DNA of 64,000 nt from Daucus carota subsp. sativus (GCF_001625215.2 NC_030383.2:59820949-59884948); one strand, 5' to 3'; numbered from the stretch's first letter, positions 22,670-34,272 are shown. Notes: generated by a model from the letters alone, not told the origin. Numbers and translations: made by a program.

Positions 22670-23308
22670 ATGTCCTCCACTTACACCCTCCCATTCTCCA
22701 CCACAACCACCACCCCCGCGCCACTCCTCCCACCCTCCTTCGCCACCCCCGCCTTCACCACATTCCTCACGCGCCTCCACACCACTCTCCAAACTGCGTT
22801 CTCTCAACGCCGCCCCTGGTACGAACTCATCGACAAAACCTCCTTCTCCCGTCCCCTCTCCATCCCCAACGCCTCATCTCGCATCCGCAAAAACATCTCC
22901 TACTTCCGAATAAACTACCTCACAATACTCTCCTCAATCCTCGCCTTTTCTCTCCTCTCTCACCCCTTCTCTCTCTTCATCCTACTCTCTCTCCTCGCTG
23001 CATGGCTCTTCCTCTACCTCTTCCGCCCCTCTGATCACCCTGTGATCATACTCGGCCGCGTCTACTCTGATCGCGAGACGCTAGGAGTCCTGATTACCGC
23101 GTCATTGATCGTGATCTTTGTCACGGGATCACTGATCATGACATCGATGTTGGTTGGAGTGGGAGTTGTGTGTGTGCATGGAGCGTTTAGGGTTCCTGAG
23201 GATTTGTTTCTTGATGAACAAGGTAGTGCTGGTGGTACTGGGATGTTCTCGATGCTCAGTGGCGCCGCGACGTCTGCTGCTGTTGCTGCTGGTTCTAACA
23301 TGGTTTGA
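22670..23308 (+). CDS. PRA1 family protein (prenylated Rab acceptor)
   Basis: An intronless gene of 212 residues from MSSTYTLPF. An in-frame ATG lies 15 bp upstream; I prefer the second because it gives the family-typical start. A Thr/Pro-rich head is followed by the PRA1 core: RPWYELIDKTSFSRPLS and then RIRKNISYFRINYLTILSS. Two hydrophobic hairpins follow, at about residues 80-115 and 135-175, with the conserved LGRVYSDRETLG loop between them. The C-terminus is FRVPEDLFLDEQ plus an Ala/Ser tail. Plant PRA1 proteins are small membrane proteins of the ER, Golgi and endosomes that bind prenylated Rab GTPases and help membrane targeting. It resembles the PRA1-B group, but subclass is uncertain. 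Codon use is strongly C-rich in the first half, unlike nearby genes. Confidence 0.93.
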   Translation: MSSTYTLPFSTTTTTPAPLLPPSFATPAFTTFLTRLHTTLQTAFSQRRPWYELIDKTSFSRPLSIPNASSRIRKNISYFRINYLTILSSILAFSLLSHPFSLFILLSLLAAWLFLYLFRPSDHPVIILGRVYSDRETLGVLITASLIVIFVTGSLIMTSMLVGVGVVCVHGAFRVPEDLFLDEQGSAGGTGMFSMLSGAATSAAVAAGSNMV

Positions 23309-23624
23309 TACGGACATTGATGTTAGTACTAGATGTGATCTTGTTGATCATCATTCGCTTCATTCTTGGCAATGATTTTAACTCTGTAATGCTGTTAAAC
23401 ATAAGAAATATACACTTGATCGGAACGGATTTAGCAAAAAACATGGGCACACATATTTTTTTTCTTGGCACTTGATAAACTGTATAGTAATATATTAAAC
23501 ACAAATTTATTTTTTTTCTCACAATTATATTTTACACAGTAGATCTCAGCCCTCAGCTAAGTTCAATTAGGCATACAGTATATTGGATTATCATAAAAAA
23601 AAATGAAGTATATCATCTAAAATA
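23309..23624. other. 3' region of PRA1 and spacer
   Basis: Probably contains the PRA1 3' UTR. No other feature was seen before the Pack-MULE begins. Confidence 0.4.
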
Positions 23625-24607
23625 GAGTAAACGACAAAGTGTTGGCTATAGTTTCCAAAATTTTACGTTGGCTGAAGTTCAAAAATTACAGATTGATGGC
23701 TAGACTTTATTTCTGTCTTTTAATAAGGTGGCTGCCGTCAAGGTCCGTTGAATTTAGGTGTTAAGTCCAAAATAATAAAGAAAAAAGAAGGGTAAAAGCG
23801 GGTTTTTACGCACAGACATATGTATCATCACTGTGCAGTCAAGACAGAATTAACGAAGAAGAGCAAAAACTCCGATTGAGAAAAATTATGAGTGTCAGTG
23901 GAGAAGAGAGTACAAGCAACTTAAAGAAGAAGAAGGGGTTGGGCTGGATTGAACGGTTAAGAGGGATGGTTTAATGTGATTTATGAGATGTTTCAGAGAA
24001 TTATGGCTAGTTATCTTGAGAATCCAATGCCTCTTCCTCTTCTCCCCCAAGATTTCACTTTTATTATCACTGGATATACTGGTGGAATTGGCTGTGAAAT
24101 TGCCGTGTCCTCTTTTGTTTCTCTCTCTTTTTTTCTTGAATTTGTGATTTTAGTGTTGTATTTGATTGATTGAGTTTTTTAGGAGATTTTGTAAATTGGG
24201 TTTTGTGGAAAATGGATGAATTGAAGGTGGGTTGTTGATCTTTTCAAATGAACCTGTTTCTTGAATTCATGATTTCAACTGATTAAGTGAATTTTTTTAT
24301 TTTTTTTTGTGATTTTTGTAGATTGAAAGATGAGTTATTGGTAATCCTTTTAGATGTATCTGTTTCTTGAACTTATAGTTTTTAGCAGTGTAATCGTTGG
24401 AGTTGTTAGTGGATGATGGGTGCGGGTTTGGCTGTTGGAGACTGTGTTCGCCAGAATCAGCAGAGCAGGTAGCAAGGGGCGCTGATTTCTGGCAGCCACC
24501 TTATTGAAACGTGGAGGTAAAGTACAGCCACCAATCTATAATTTTTGAACTCTAGCCAATATTTTGTAAAATTTGGAAAACTACAGCCACCACTTTGTCA
24601 TTTACTC
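23625..24607. mobile_element. Pack-MULE carrying part of a host dehydrogenase gene
   Basis: The ends GAGTAAACGACAAAGTG and CACTTTGTCATTTACTC begin an imperfect inverted repeat of about 110 bp, reaching to the AATAAGGTGGCTGCC segment. A perfect 9-bp duplication TCTAAAATA flanks it at 23616-23624 and 24608-24616. The 983-bp element has no transposase. Its interior holds a recognisable fragment of a plant short-chain dehydrogenase gene, described separately. Long TIRs, a 9-bp duplication and captured gene sequence define a Pack-MULE. It lies between the PRA1 gene and the 3' end of the sorting nexin gene. Confidence 0.9.
23888..24104 (+). pseudogene. Captured N-terminal fragment of a short-chain dehydrogenase/reductase (SDR)
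   Basis: From ATG at 23888 the frame reads GEESTSNLKKKKGLGWIERL, then after a one-base frame change continues WFNVIYEMFQRIMASYLENP and further to DFTFIITGYTGGIGCEIA. The last part is the Rossmann TGxxxGIG cofactor motif. The preceding MASxLxNPMPLP region is typical of a plant SDR group related to TIC32 and retinol-dehydrogenase-like proteins. Protein similarity stops at 24104, where GTGTCC could be the captured gene's first splice donor. The T-rich sequence after it resembles an intron. Only the first exon was captured and it is broken, so no enzyme can be made. Confidence 0.78.
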
Positions 24608-24616
24608 TCTAAAATA

Positions 24617-25130
24617 TGACATGCTAATTTTTAAAAGGGCCCGATGCTATCTAACTAATCTTTATTAAGACAAAAATTACTACTAAATCAATCTTTATAA
24701 TAATAGAGTAAATACATCGACATAATCGCCAAGAGAAACATCGAAACTTCTGCAGACCGAAGAAACCAATTTTACAAGATGGTAAATGAATTCTACAAGA
24801 AAGAAAAACAGAGATTACAGAGTAGACATGAAAATTGAGGATGTTCAACCTCAGAAAGGGCATCACATTATTGTCCAGGAAGGTCCTGGTGGTTTTAGTA
24901 TCCACTATCAAAAAACTGCAGCTACCTCAAAACCTTGAACTCTCTCGTACAAGCACAGACGAATCACAGCCTTCAATTTTCTGTACTGAGGGTATTTTAA
25001 AGCCTAAATCTGGTACACTGTGGAGCTACATTATTGTATAAAATTGTTTTGAATCTCTGTATTTTCTAGTAAATGCACATCCTCAACATAACTAAGTGGA
25101 GTTTTACTTCTGACTGTATAGTCAAATGAT
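24617..25130. other. Sequence downstream of the sorting nexin stop codon
   Basis: This probably holds the 3' UTR of the minus-strand sorting nexin gene. No other gene was supported. Confidence 0.4.
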
Positions 25131-28100
25131 TCAACCACTCTCTTTTGCATATCCACCAGTTTCCTCTGCGATCTTTGCCCACTCATTTCCTATCTTTTCA
25201 GAATATGTGACCTGTAGTATTTATAGGAAGAGACATGACTTATAAGGAAAGATAGATTATAAGAGTCTCTACTATGCAAATATCATGAAAAATGAAAGCA
25301 ACAACATGCTTAGGCATTGTTGGAACAAAAGTATCTAAACGATTGCATAATACATTACATATTATCTTATGCACCGAGGATAACTTTTTCACCTTGCATA
25401 GACGCATATATAACATATAGCAACTTCCTATTAGAAAAACAACAATAATCTAGCAAATGCTTTCAGCAAACCTGTATTATTAATTTCAATTCTGAAAGAA
25501 TAGAAATAGGAAGTTTTAATATATTTTATATAGGTCTCACATCACGACAGCCCGTAGTAGAGAGTGACAATCCATTAAGGTCATTCTTCCAAATTGGGGG
25601 ACATAATGTGTTCCAGAATTGCTACTGCTTAATGTATATTTTTAATAAAAACTACTAAAGTTGAGAGATTAAGGAAAGAACAGTTTTCTTTAAGCCCTTG
25701 CTACTCTAACAATCCCCAGCACAAGTAATAAAATGATTAAAAAAAGATCTATTGCTAGAGATAAATTCATTTCTAATCTTAGATATAGTCCCGGTCTAAT
25801 AGTTCCTTTCTTGAGCAAATTTAAGTTTGTATACAGGAAACTTGTACCAACCAAAAATTTCGGAAATCCATTTCTGCAAATCAGGAAATAATGTTCAAAA
25901 GGCACATCACTACTTGTTCACAAACCATTTCTCTGGCAGGCAAACACTCTTCCAATTAACATTTTGTCCTCTGATATAAACATCTATAATTTTTTTATTA
26001 AGATCCTAATTCTTATATAATAAGTACTGTAATTTAATGTATTTGAGACACAATTAACATAGCTACCTATACTGATGATGTTAAATTGATTATTTTATTT
26101 GCATCTGTCTTCTTTTATTTTTTATTTTTTTTTAAGTCTTTGTAACTTAAGAAAATCAATTTTGTTTAGTCAGTTGAAATAAAAAGGGGTGGAGAATGAA
26201 TAAATAGTTGCTAAAGAAAGGCTAGAAGAGAAGGAAATGATATAAGCTGGTGAGTGTGGATGGGATCATGAAGTGAAACAAGAAGACAGTGAAATTGCAG
26301 AAGATGATGGTACGAGAATTTGAAAAGGAATTACAAAACAAATGGCAACAGACAACTTTTATTATGCAACAGGCCAAGCTACTTTTTTATATGAGAGCAA
26401 GAAAATACCTGATTGACCACAAATCCCTTCAACATGTTTATGAAGTCCGCCTTCCTCTCTTTGTCTAACCTTTGTATTTCAGTCCTGTTATTTTCCTGCA
26501 GTATACAAAATCATTACCCTTAATGTAGACCTGGAAACGAGTAGAAGACAACAGAGTATGCAATATTTACCCTTTGCGAATTCAAAGTTAATTTGTTTTT
26601 CACATGCAAGACCAAAAGAGAGCATAACAACAGAACTTGATATTTATATATTTGCCCACAAAAACAAGTGTTAATTGTGGAAGGCAGGCCAGAATCCAGA
26701 CTATACTGTGGAATAATATCAAAATTAGCGGTGACGGTGCACTGCAGAAAAATCTGCTTTTTCAAAGCTGGGGCAGTCAAAAATTTAAACAATCAACCAA
26801 AAATATTATTTAAAACCAAGAGCCCCTGGGTACTCCGCATGCCTTAACATCAAGTAGTTGATGCCCAAAGTGTTTCACCAACTAGGTAATAACTTATAGC
26901 TGCTACAAACTCAAGCTAAGCAGCAGCACAAAGGGAAAAAAATGGTAAAATATAGCAATAAAGAAGGGACCCCAACATTATATATGTGCAATGTGCCCTT
27001 ATCTAGTATCAACCAAAACTGCAACATGGAAAGTAACTAATTCCTCAGGCTCACAAAAAAAAAAAGGACTAAAAGTGCTGTGGAGGGTGGATTTACTGGA
27101 ATTTTCCTAGTCGTTTTATAATTAATGATGAGGAAAATAATAGTAACCAAGATAATTCTGCTTTTATGAAATAAGTAGTAGATAAAGTAGTTACCAATTA
27201 GGATTAGTTTACTTTTTATTTAAGATTTTACTTGTCTTTTAAGTCTAAGGATGTCTATGAGTACAATTGTAATCATCAATATTAACCAGAGTTTGATTAT
27301 ATTAAATGATGAGTATTTTAAAATAAATCTGTGAACTTTTCTGTGTGTCGCCAATTCTCAGCAGAGATAAATCATTCTCACTTGTTCTATCCCTTCCCCC
27401 CATTATCATACAAAATCTATCGGGAATAGTTAATCCCTCCCTCCTTGCCATATTTTTTCCATGTTGGCTTTCGCACATATTCCAGTACGTTTAAAAAATT
27501 ATACTTGTATATAATAGTTTTAATATTTTCTTTTTTTTACAAAACATGAATCGTTAAATTTTTACAGAAAAAGAATATTTTAAAATCATGATGTACAAGT
27601 ATGATTTTCGTATAACTTAAAATGTGTGAAAAAGACAACTGTGACAAGAATTACGGGACCGGGGGAGTATATGAACACGTATATAACTAGTTATAACTTA
27701 AAGAGTGTTCAGTGGACCTGCCTAAAATCTTTTGTTACATTATGGCCTGAGCAAGTAATAGACAGTGTATTAGTATAGCGTCCACAATCCTATAACCTAA
27801 TTGTGGTGCAACTTTAAAATCTTCCTCGACTTCAATAGTTACACACTCCACAGTACATCTGTCTCCCATCAGTCCTCTAGTCTATCACCAGCATATACCC
27901 TATATACTATCCATCAATCTCTTTTTAGCGCAGCCTCCTAGTCAAGAACGCACTCTCCCACTTTTTTAATTCTCCTTTATATTTCTTCTTTATTTTCACT
28001 GGATAGGCAGGTCGCCTTTTGAAAGTATACCCAAAGCTAGTTGTGATGGTGCTCATAGCTTGATCTTCATCTTACATGCGTAATGAAAATCAGAATGGCT

Positions 28101-31100
28101 GATTATTGACCAGATTTTTATATTAGCTGATTATTTTGGTCTTCTTCAGATAACTTCTTGTATAAAAACCGATTGTTTCAGGTGCTTGCATTTTGTGTCT
28201 GCCCAGTCATGCTTGGGGAAAGTGTTTCATTTCAACCCATGTCATTATCAGGCCTGGTTCAGATAAACCCGAAATTACGACCTGGTCCAGTTGAACTGAC
28301 GTGAGGCAGACCAAGACCCGCAAGTGCCACAGCTACTAATTAACGACACTGTAATTATCAAATATATCATATTCAAGTAGAATTACGCCCTGATTCAGTT
28401 GACCTGACGCGAGCCCGACCGACCAAGACCAAAAATTGCCACAGCTACTAATTAGGGATCCTTCAGTTCTATGACCACCTTGAATAAGATATTTGAAAAT
28501 TTGGGTACCCTAAAGTCCTAAACATCAGTTTGCCCATATGGGTACCCAAATGGCCTTGGTTAGCAGAATTTTAGTCAAGAAAAAATACAAGACATGTACG
28601 TCATTAACAATGGTGTCCAAAGCTAGCACAAGAAGCCATTTCAACCTCAAGTGAAGTACGGCATTTATTTAAAATGGCGTATATGACAGGTTGACAGATA
28701 AGGTTTAAAAAGAGTGCAAGGAGTGACGGAGTAAAGTGTAGAAAGAGTGCATTGTTTGTATGTGTATTAGGGTCAGGATTAGGGTTTACATGCATGGTTA
28801 GGTTTATGTCCTATTCTATTAAAAATGTGGAAGGCGGCTAAGAATTTAAAATTGGGTTTTAAATTTAGTTCAATATTTTATTTCAACAAATAAGAAAACA
28901 ATGAATAATTAATTACACTTTTAAATAAAATCTCTAACATAATTTATTTTAAAGATACATACTTTTTATATATCAATATTAGTTAATTTTATTTAAACTT
29001 ATTTTTTCTGCACATTACTCATGATATTAATATATAGAAGTATATATCTTTTAATAAATTATGTTATAGATTTTAATTCGAAAAATATTTAATCATACAT
29101 TGTGTTTTCTTATTTATTACTCATAATATTAATATATAGAAGTATGTATCTTTAAATAAATTATGTTATAGATTTTAATTCGAAAAATATTTAATCAAAC
29201 ATTGTGTTTTCTTATTTAATATAAAAATTAAACTAATTTTAACACCCAGATGTTAAATTCTTGGCCGTGTTCCATAATTTTTAATAAAATGGGACATAAA
29301 CCTAAACTAACCGTGCACGCCAACCTATCCATGATACAAACAGTGTGCTCCTACCAACCCTAACCCTAATACACATACTTCGTAGGCCATAAACACTGTT
29401 TTTATGAGCTCATCTATAAACCTGTCGTCCACTCCATTTTATATGCCTTATTACACTTGAGCTCAAAAGGGTTTGCTATGCAAGCTATGTACGCGATTGT
29501 TAGTGACGTACATGTCTTGTATTTTATACCAACTGCCTGCTGCAATTGTACGCCAACTACGTCTATTTTAAGGCTATTTCGGTATCCATATTTGCAAACT
29601 TTTATTCATGGTACCCAACTTTGCAAATATCTCATTCAACATGGCCACAAAAACCGAAAGAGCCTACTAATTAGCGACACTCTACTTGTATATATCATTA
29701 ATTTTACCTAAACCAAAATTACAACCTGATTCAGTTGATTCACCAAGACCCAAAATTGCCATGACTACAAAGTTAGCGACACTCACTTACTATATATATA
29801 TCACATTCGCGTACCCAAAATTACAACTTGATTAGTAGATCATATCTCATTATTCATCAAATATTTAATTAGTAGATCAAATAAATAAAATTGTCATTTT
29901 CCTTCAAAAAATCGTAGAATTAGTCAAAATATCCAAATTGGTTCTGCAGCAAAACCATATTCGTTCAAAATGTTTGTGCAGTAGAACCAAATTTAGAAAT
30001 CAAGATTCTTGCTTAAGTTGCAAGCATTGTTATCAAGTCGACGACTAGTCGTCGACTAGTCGACAAGTCGTTTTATAGAAAAAGTCAAGCAACGACTTAT
30101 TTACTTTGGCGACTTTTTTTTCAACATATTAGTGTCTCCCTAATATTTATATCATTTCAACTTCACATTATTATTTCCTTCCTGTCACTACTTTTTGGCT
30201 TCAGGCTATGTAATATTTGTATCATTTTATACAATTAAGTATATCCCTAATCTTTGTATCATTTCAACTTCACATTATTATTACTTTCCTATCGCTACTT
30301 TCTGGCTTCAATTTATATGTGAACTAACAATCTGCTACGTCATATACATCTCACTCTTCTTTATTATCTTTTACTTTTGATTCAAACCATAAACTGATGT
30401 GCGTTCAACTATATTTTATACATTAAATCTAGTAAAATATGTAGAAGAATGACTTGTCGACTTTTTACGACTAGTCGAGCGACTTGTCGACTAGTCGATT
30501 CCAAGGTATCCCGGCGCCGAGGCTCGACTTGGCGCCGTAATAAGCTTGGTTGCAAGTGTTAAATTGTTTTTGTGTGTTAAGATATACACTCTCTCACACA
30601 CGATCTCACGGAATCCTCTCCGTTTTTAATTTGAATTTTAGCGTCAATTCACTGTATTTTTTTTCATCTCCCAACGATCAATTTGAATACCATACATGCC
30701 ATATTTCGATGTGATTTAGAGATTTTTTTTATTTTAGTTTGTAGTTTGTATTCTAAGAAGGTTTGTACTACGGTAAGACCCTATATATATACATATATTT
30801 ATACCTCCTAGGCTACATGAAGATACTGAAGATGTATTTCATAAAATAATTATATACCTTAATGCGTTCATATTCTCTGATTGCACAGTTTTTAGCATCC
30901 TCGGTTACTCTAATAGCTTCCTTTAGCTCCTCGCCCTTCCGATTTCTAGACTTGTCCCCGCCAAATATTTTCGATGATGCAGTATCCAGTCTTTCAGCTC
31001 TTGAGTGTAAAGAAGACAATTCCGTTAGAAGGGTTTGTACGGTCAATAAAGCACTTGACCGATCCGAGAAAGCAGTGTGAACTGCAAGCATCAGACCCAT

Positions 31101-34100
31101 ATACTCATGTAGAGTATCCTGCAATATATATAAGCATACACAATAAGGTGATGGTACTAAAAGTGGATAAACAATTAGGAAGATGTTTAACATCAATTAT
31201 TTTATCCTAATTTACAAGTCAGATAATATTATTAATAAAGACAATATAGTCAATAACTAGTGAAGATTTAGAAAGGAAATAAATTGAATGCATATACTGT
31301 ATGTTGATAGTCAGCAAAAGCACCAACAGTGTCAACCCCTTAAAAGACCTATATTTTGTAATTCTGCCAAAATGATACCCAAAACGCACAATAAAACAAG
31401 TATGAACCTGTTCCGAAAAGAAGTTCGCAAAACAAAACAAAAAAGAGACCAGTTTCTCATGCCAAATTGCTGAAATCATGAATGGAAGGGAATGGAGCCA
31501 TGGAGCAAAACCTACATGAATGAGTAAATTTTCCATCATCTTACCCAAAAGGCTACCCACAAGCCATACCACCATCATTGATCATCATGCATTTAATCTG
31601 ATTGCTAGAATTGTGATTCAAAATCGTAACTGAAGAACCAAATTACTTTATTAAGTTTTAATGTCTCTTTATTTATAAAAGATTTGTAACTCATGAGGCT
31701 ACTTATATGGCAATGATTATGCTTATTTGACTTGTACCAATCTACATAAAGAGCTATAGAATGAATAAAACATATTTTTGCACCAAATATAATATCCCTT
31801 TCTTCCTTCTACAGAAAAAACAATATGGTATCAAGAGCTTCAAAAATCTTAAGGGATTTGTGAAGATCTTAAGAAATCTAGAGTGTAAGTGCATAGCCAT
31901 GACTTCTAGCATAAGAGACTCAACGATTGCATCCGAAAGGGAACTGCAACTTCTTGGAAACAATACAACACTAGAACAAATGAGAGTTTCTGAAGATGAG
32001 TTAACAAAAGCTAGTATAAATCTATAAGCACCGTATTTCAGTGTGGCGAGATGATATGAGCAAACCATGGCATAGGTGGCCATGGAAGAAATATTTTTTT
32101 TTTAGAGTTCCATTTGAAACCATGGAGAGAAGTGCTCTGCAATTTTAGTTATTAGTGTTGACAATAATTGCATAGAACATGAAATTTGGTGAGATGTGCA
32201 CCCAGAAATATGTTTGTGGAGAGAAGTGCTCTCATGAATCTGATGAGAACTTGAGAAGTGCATTAAGGGTGATGATGGGAAGTACATCACCGGCTTAAAA
32301 TCACTGAATAAAGTTTACAAATTTAAATCAAGAGAGAGTGTTGGAATGGCGATTCGAAATTGTAACTGGAAAATCAAATAATTTAATTACATTTTTAATG
32401 TCTCCTCGCTTAAAAATGATTTTTAATCTCATGAGGCTACTTATGTGACTATAATGATGCTTATTTGATTGGTATGAGATCTATATGAAGGAATAAAATA
32501 TACGCTGCCACCAAATATTATATCTTTTTTTTTCTTGTATCAAAAAAAAAAAAAAAAAACACTGATCAAGAGAGGTTTATCCTAAATATTGTGTGTCCCT
32601 GTGTTCAAGCTGTTTCTAGCCCTTTTAGCTATTTCACTTGTAATTCCTATCCGATGGAAAACTAGTTCTCCTATCAACCCTCTGCCCCATAATGCAGAAT
32701 TTCAAAATTATGTAATTAAGCTATATAAGGAAAAGTTGTTTCTTTACTTCAACAAGATTATCATTCTGCAGTAAATATCCTAATAGCAAAAAACTAACAT
32801 GTGACTCAAAAAAAAAAAAAAAAACTGGCACTAAACTTAACTACTAGGATCTAGTATTTTTACCAGATGTTTTACAGTTTGTGCATTTAGTTCCCGATAT
32901 AGTCTGCTTGCTTTAACAGTAGCAGTTGCTACATTCTTCATGTCAGCTGCACGTGCTCTTTGAGTGTTGAAGGAAGCTTCCTGATTCTCAAATTTCATCA
33001 ATTTAAGAAATGCTAGCCCCAATTCTCCCATTGTTTCTCCCATATCCTGCTGCGCTTTGACAAGTGCTTCAGCCTGAAACGAAACAAATCTAACTATCAA
33101 TCTGACAAACGAATAATAAACATAACACAAACATCACAATAAAACAATCTAACAAAATTCAATAGAACACCTGCTGAGATGCATTCCCGAGTTGAACCTC
33201 CAGAACATTCAACCTCTCCTTCTTTTCCACAAACTCCTTATCATCATCCTCCACTTGCTTCTTTGAACCACCCCAGTCATTCGCAACCGACTGCTTCAAC
33301 TCCTTAAAAATCCTCAACAAATCCCTCCCCCCTTTTGCAGGCTGCACCGCCTCCTGAGGCGCAATCACACTCGACGAATCCCCAAACAACTGTTTCGGCA
33401 AATTCACCGCCCCATCAAGCATCCTCGATGCCACATCAGTACTCGTAGGCAATGGTAACTTCCCCTGAACCTGCAAAAACACTCTCAACTCGTCACTCTT
33501 CCTGATCACCGGATGCCCCGCCAATCTCCTCAAATACTTCTCCAACGCCACTCTCCTTTGTTCCACAAACTCCTGCTTCTGCATTACTTGACTCTCCACG
33601 ACACTCTTATCGGGCCTAGGAGGAATAAAAAATCCCCTATACACCTCACTCAATCGATCCGACAACGTAACTATATCCCTAAACCTCCTCCTAACAACAA
33701 ATTCCGATCCCCCATACTCTAAAATATTCGTAGTTGTCGTAATTAAATAGGTAAAGTACTTATTGCCACCTGGCACTATCGAATTCGAAGCCTCCACTTC
33801 CTTCTGAGGCTTCGAGACCGAAACCTTCAAATACTCAATTGCTGATTCCGAGACGCGCAGCTCCGTGGAGTCGTGTTCGATTCCGTTATTATTAAAATTC
33901 TCAACGTTCTCGTCACGTTCATTTGGTTCGTGGAAACTATGCGATTCGTCGTGTAACGGAGAGATTACGACGTCGGAATAGGAGGGAGGCGGGAGAGATT
34001 GGGGAGAGGGGGGAGAGAAAAGGGGATCGGAGAGAGGGTGGTGCGAATCGGAGGAGAGAGACGTGAATACGCTTTTGTAAGTGGAGAACGAGTTGGAGCT

Positions 34101-34169
34101 GAGTGAGTCCGAGTCGAGTTGTGGCGATTCTTCTGAGCTGTGAACTCGGTGGTTGTCTGGGCCCATCAT
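25131..34169 (-). CDS. SNX2: Sorting nexin 2-like protein (PX-BAR), five exons over 9 kb
   Basis: Exons, in coding order: 34169-33171, 33073-32864, 31118-30858, 26495-26409 and 25211-25131. All have GT-AG borders and all junctions are phase 0, giving 545 residues. An acidic Ser/Pro-rich head (1-105) leads to a PX domain at about 112-235 with RRRFRD (160-165) and PPRPDK, the phosphoinositide-binding elements. A BAR domain follows at about 285-535 (EALVKAQQDMGETMGELGLA, RADFINMLKGF-like text, EKIGNEWAKIAEE). Plant SNX2 proteins pair with SNX1 on endosomes and act with retromer in protein sorting. The introns are 97, 1745, 4362 and 1197 bp and host a TRIM, a hAT, a Stowaway-like MITE and a large inverted repeat. 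The reading frame is intact despite this load. SNX2a versus 2b was not resolved. Confidence 0.93.
27433..27667. mobile_element. Decayed Stowaway-like MITE in SNX2 intron 3
   Basis: The left end ATCCCTCCCTCCTT and right end GGGACCGGGGGAG are worn versions of CTCCCTCC termini with TA at each border. The two arms pair weakly through TACTTGTATA/TACAAGTATG. It is about 235 bp and non-coding. Confidence 0.5.
28290..28450. repeat. Degenerate repeat units left of the intronic inverted repeat
   Basis: Two incomplete copies of a unit of about 100-115 bp, recognisable by GCCACAGCTACTAATTA, ATTACGCCCTGATTCAGTTGA and CAAGACC. Related copies in direct orientation lie at about 29660-29840. Confidence 0.5.
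28450..29650. repeat. Large imperfect inverted repeat in SNX2 intron 3
   Basis: Two arms of roughly 450-550 bp face each other, with their centre near 29015-29060. Matching landmarks include TACAAGACATGTACGTCA (about 28588 left, complement about 29498-29520 right), GTATTAGGGT (about 28763 and its complement near 29360) and GGTTTATGTCC (28801 and its complement near 29290). ATAAGATATTTG/CAAATATCTCATTC are the outermost clear pair. Arms are perhaps 75-80 percent identical by eye with several indels. The RNA could fold into a long stem. No target duplication was found, so its class is undecided: a foldback or MULE-like element, or two inverted copies of a repeat. Confidence 0.6.
29016..29219. 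repeat. Tandem duplication of 102 bp
   Basis: Two adjacent copies (29016-29117 and 29118-29219) begin TACTCATGATATTAATATAT and TACTCATAATATTAATATAT. They differ at only about six positions. The duplication lies at the centre and right arm of the intronic inverted repeat. Confidence 0.85.
29660..29840. repeat. Degenerate repeat units right of the intronic inverted repeat
   Basis: Units recognised by CTACTAATTAGCGACACTCT, ATTACAACCTGATTCAGTTGA and CCAAGACCCAAAATTGCCA. They are related in direct orientation to those at 28290-28450, so the inverted repeat is bracketed by repeats of one family. Confidence 0.5.
30025..30548. mobile_element. Non-autonomous hAT element with GTCGACTAGTC motifs in SNX2 intron 3
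   Basis: A perfect 8-bp duplication GTTGCAAG flanks the element at 30017-30024 and 30549-30556. The termini CATTGTTATCAAG and CTTGGCGCCGTAATAAGCTTG (complement CAAGCTTATTAC) are only weakly inverted, in the CAnnG style of one hAT group. Subterminal blocks at 30035-30070 and 30460-30500 are built from GACTAGTCGTCGACTAGTCG-type palindromic units. It is 524 bp and lacks a transposase. It sits 300 bp downstream, in coding direction, of the exon 3 donor of SNX2. Confidence 0.78.
31603..32561. mobile_element. TRIM-like non-coding LTR element in SNX2 intron 2
   Basis: Two direct repeats of about 220 bp (31603-31822 and 32339-32561) start TG and end CA. A 5-bp duplication CTGAT flanks the element at 31598-31602 and 32562-32566. 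Immediately after the left repeat TGGTATCAAGAGC is a tRNA-iMet-type primer-binding site, and a purine run AATCAAGAGAGAG precedes the right repeat. The internal part of about 515 bp codes for nothing recognisable. Structure and size fit a TRIM. The two terminal repeats have diverged noticeably, so this is an old insertion, probably millions of years. It is a non-autonomous fossil. Confidence 0.82.
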
Positions 34170-34201
34170 TGTGTTGTGTGATCGGCGAATTGGAACTGAT
34201 A

Positions 34202-34204
<3 letters not shown>

Positions 34205-34268
<64 letters not shown>
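34205..34268. repeat. (GA)n microsatellite in the SNX2 5' leader
   Basis: About 32 uninterrupted GA dinucleotides lie 35 bp upstream of the SNX2 start, in the probable 5' UTR. On the coding strand this is a CT tract, a common feature of plant leaders. Open frames of RERERE type across it are artefacts. Confidence 0.9.

Positions 34269-34272
<4 letters not shown>

Noticed and set aside
28760-29360. TTAGGG/CCCTAA-like motifs suggesting interstitial telomere DNA
   Set aside because: Only two or three partial motifs occur, in mirror positions of an inverted repeat. There is no tandem array.
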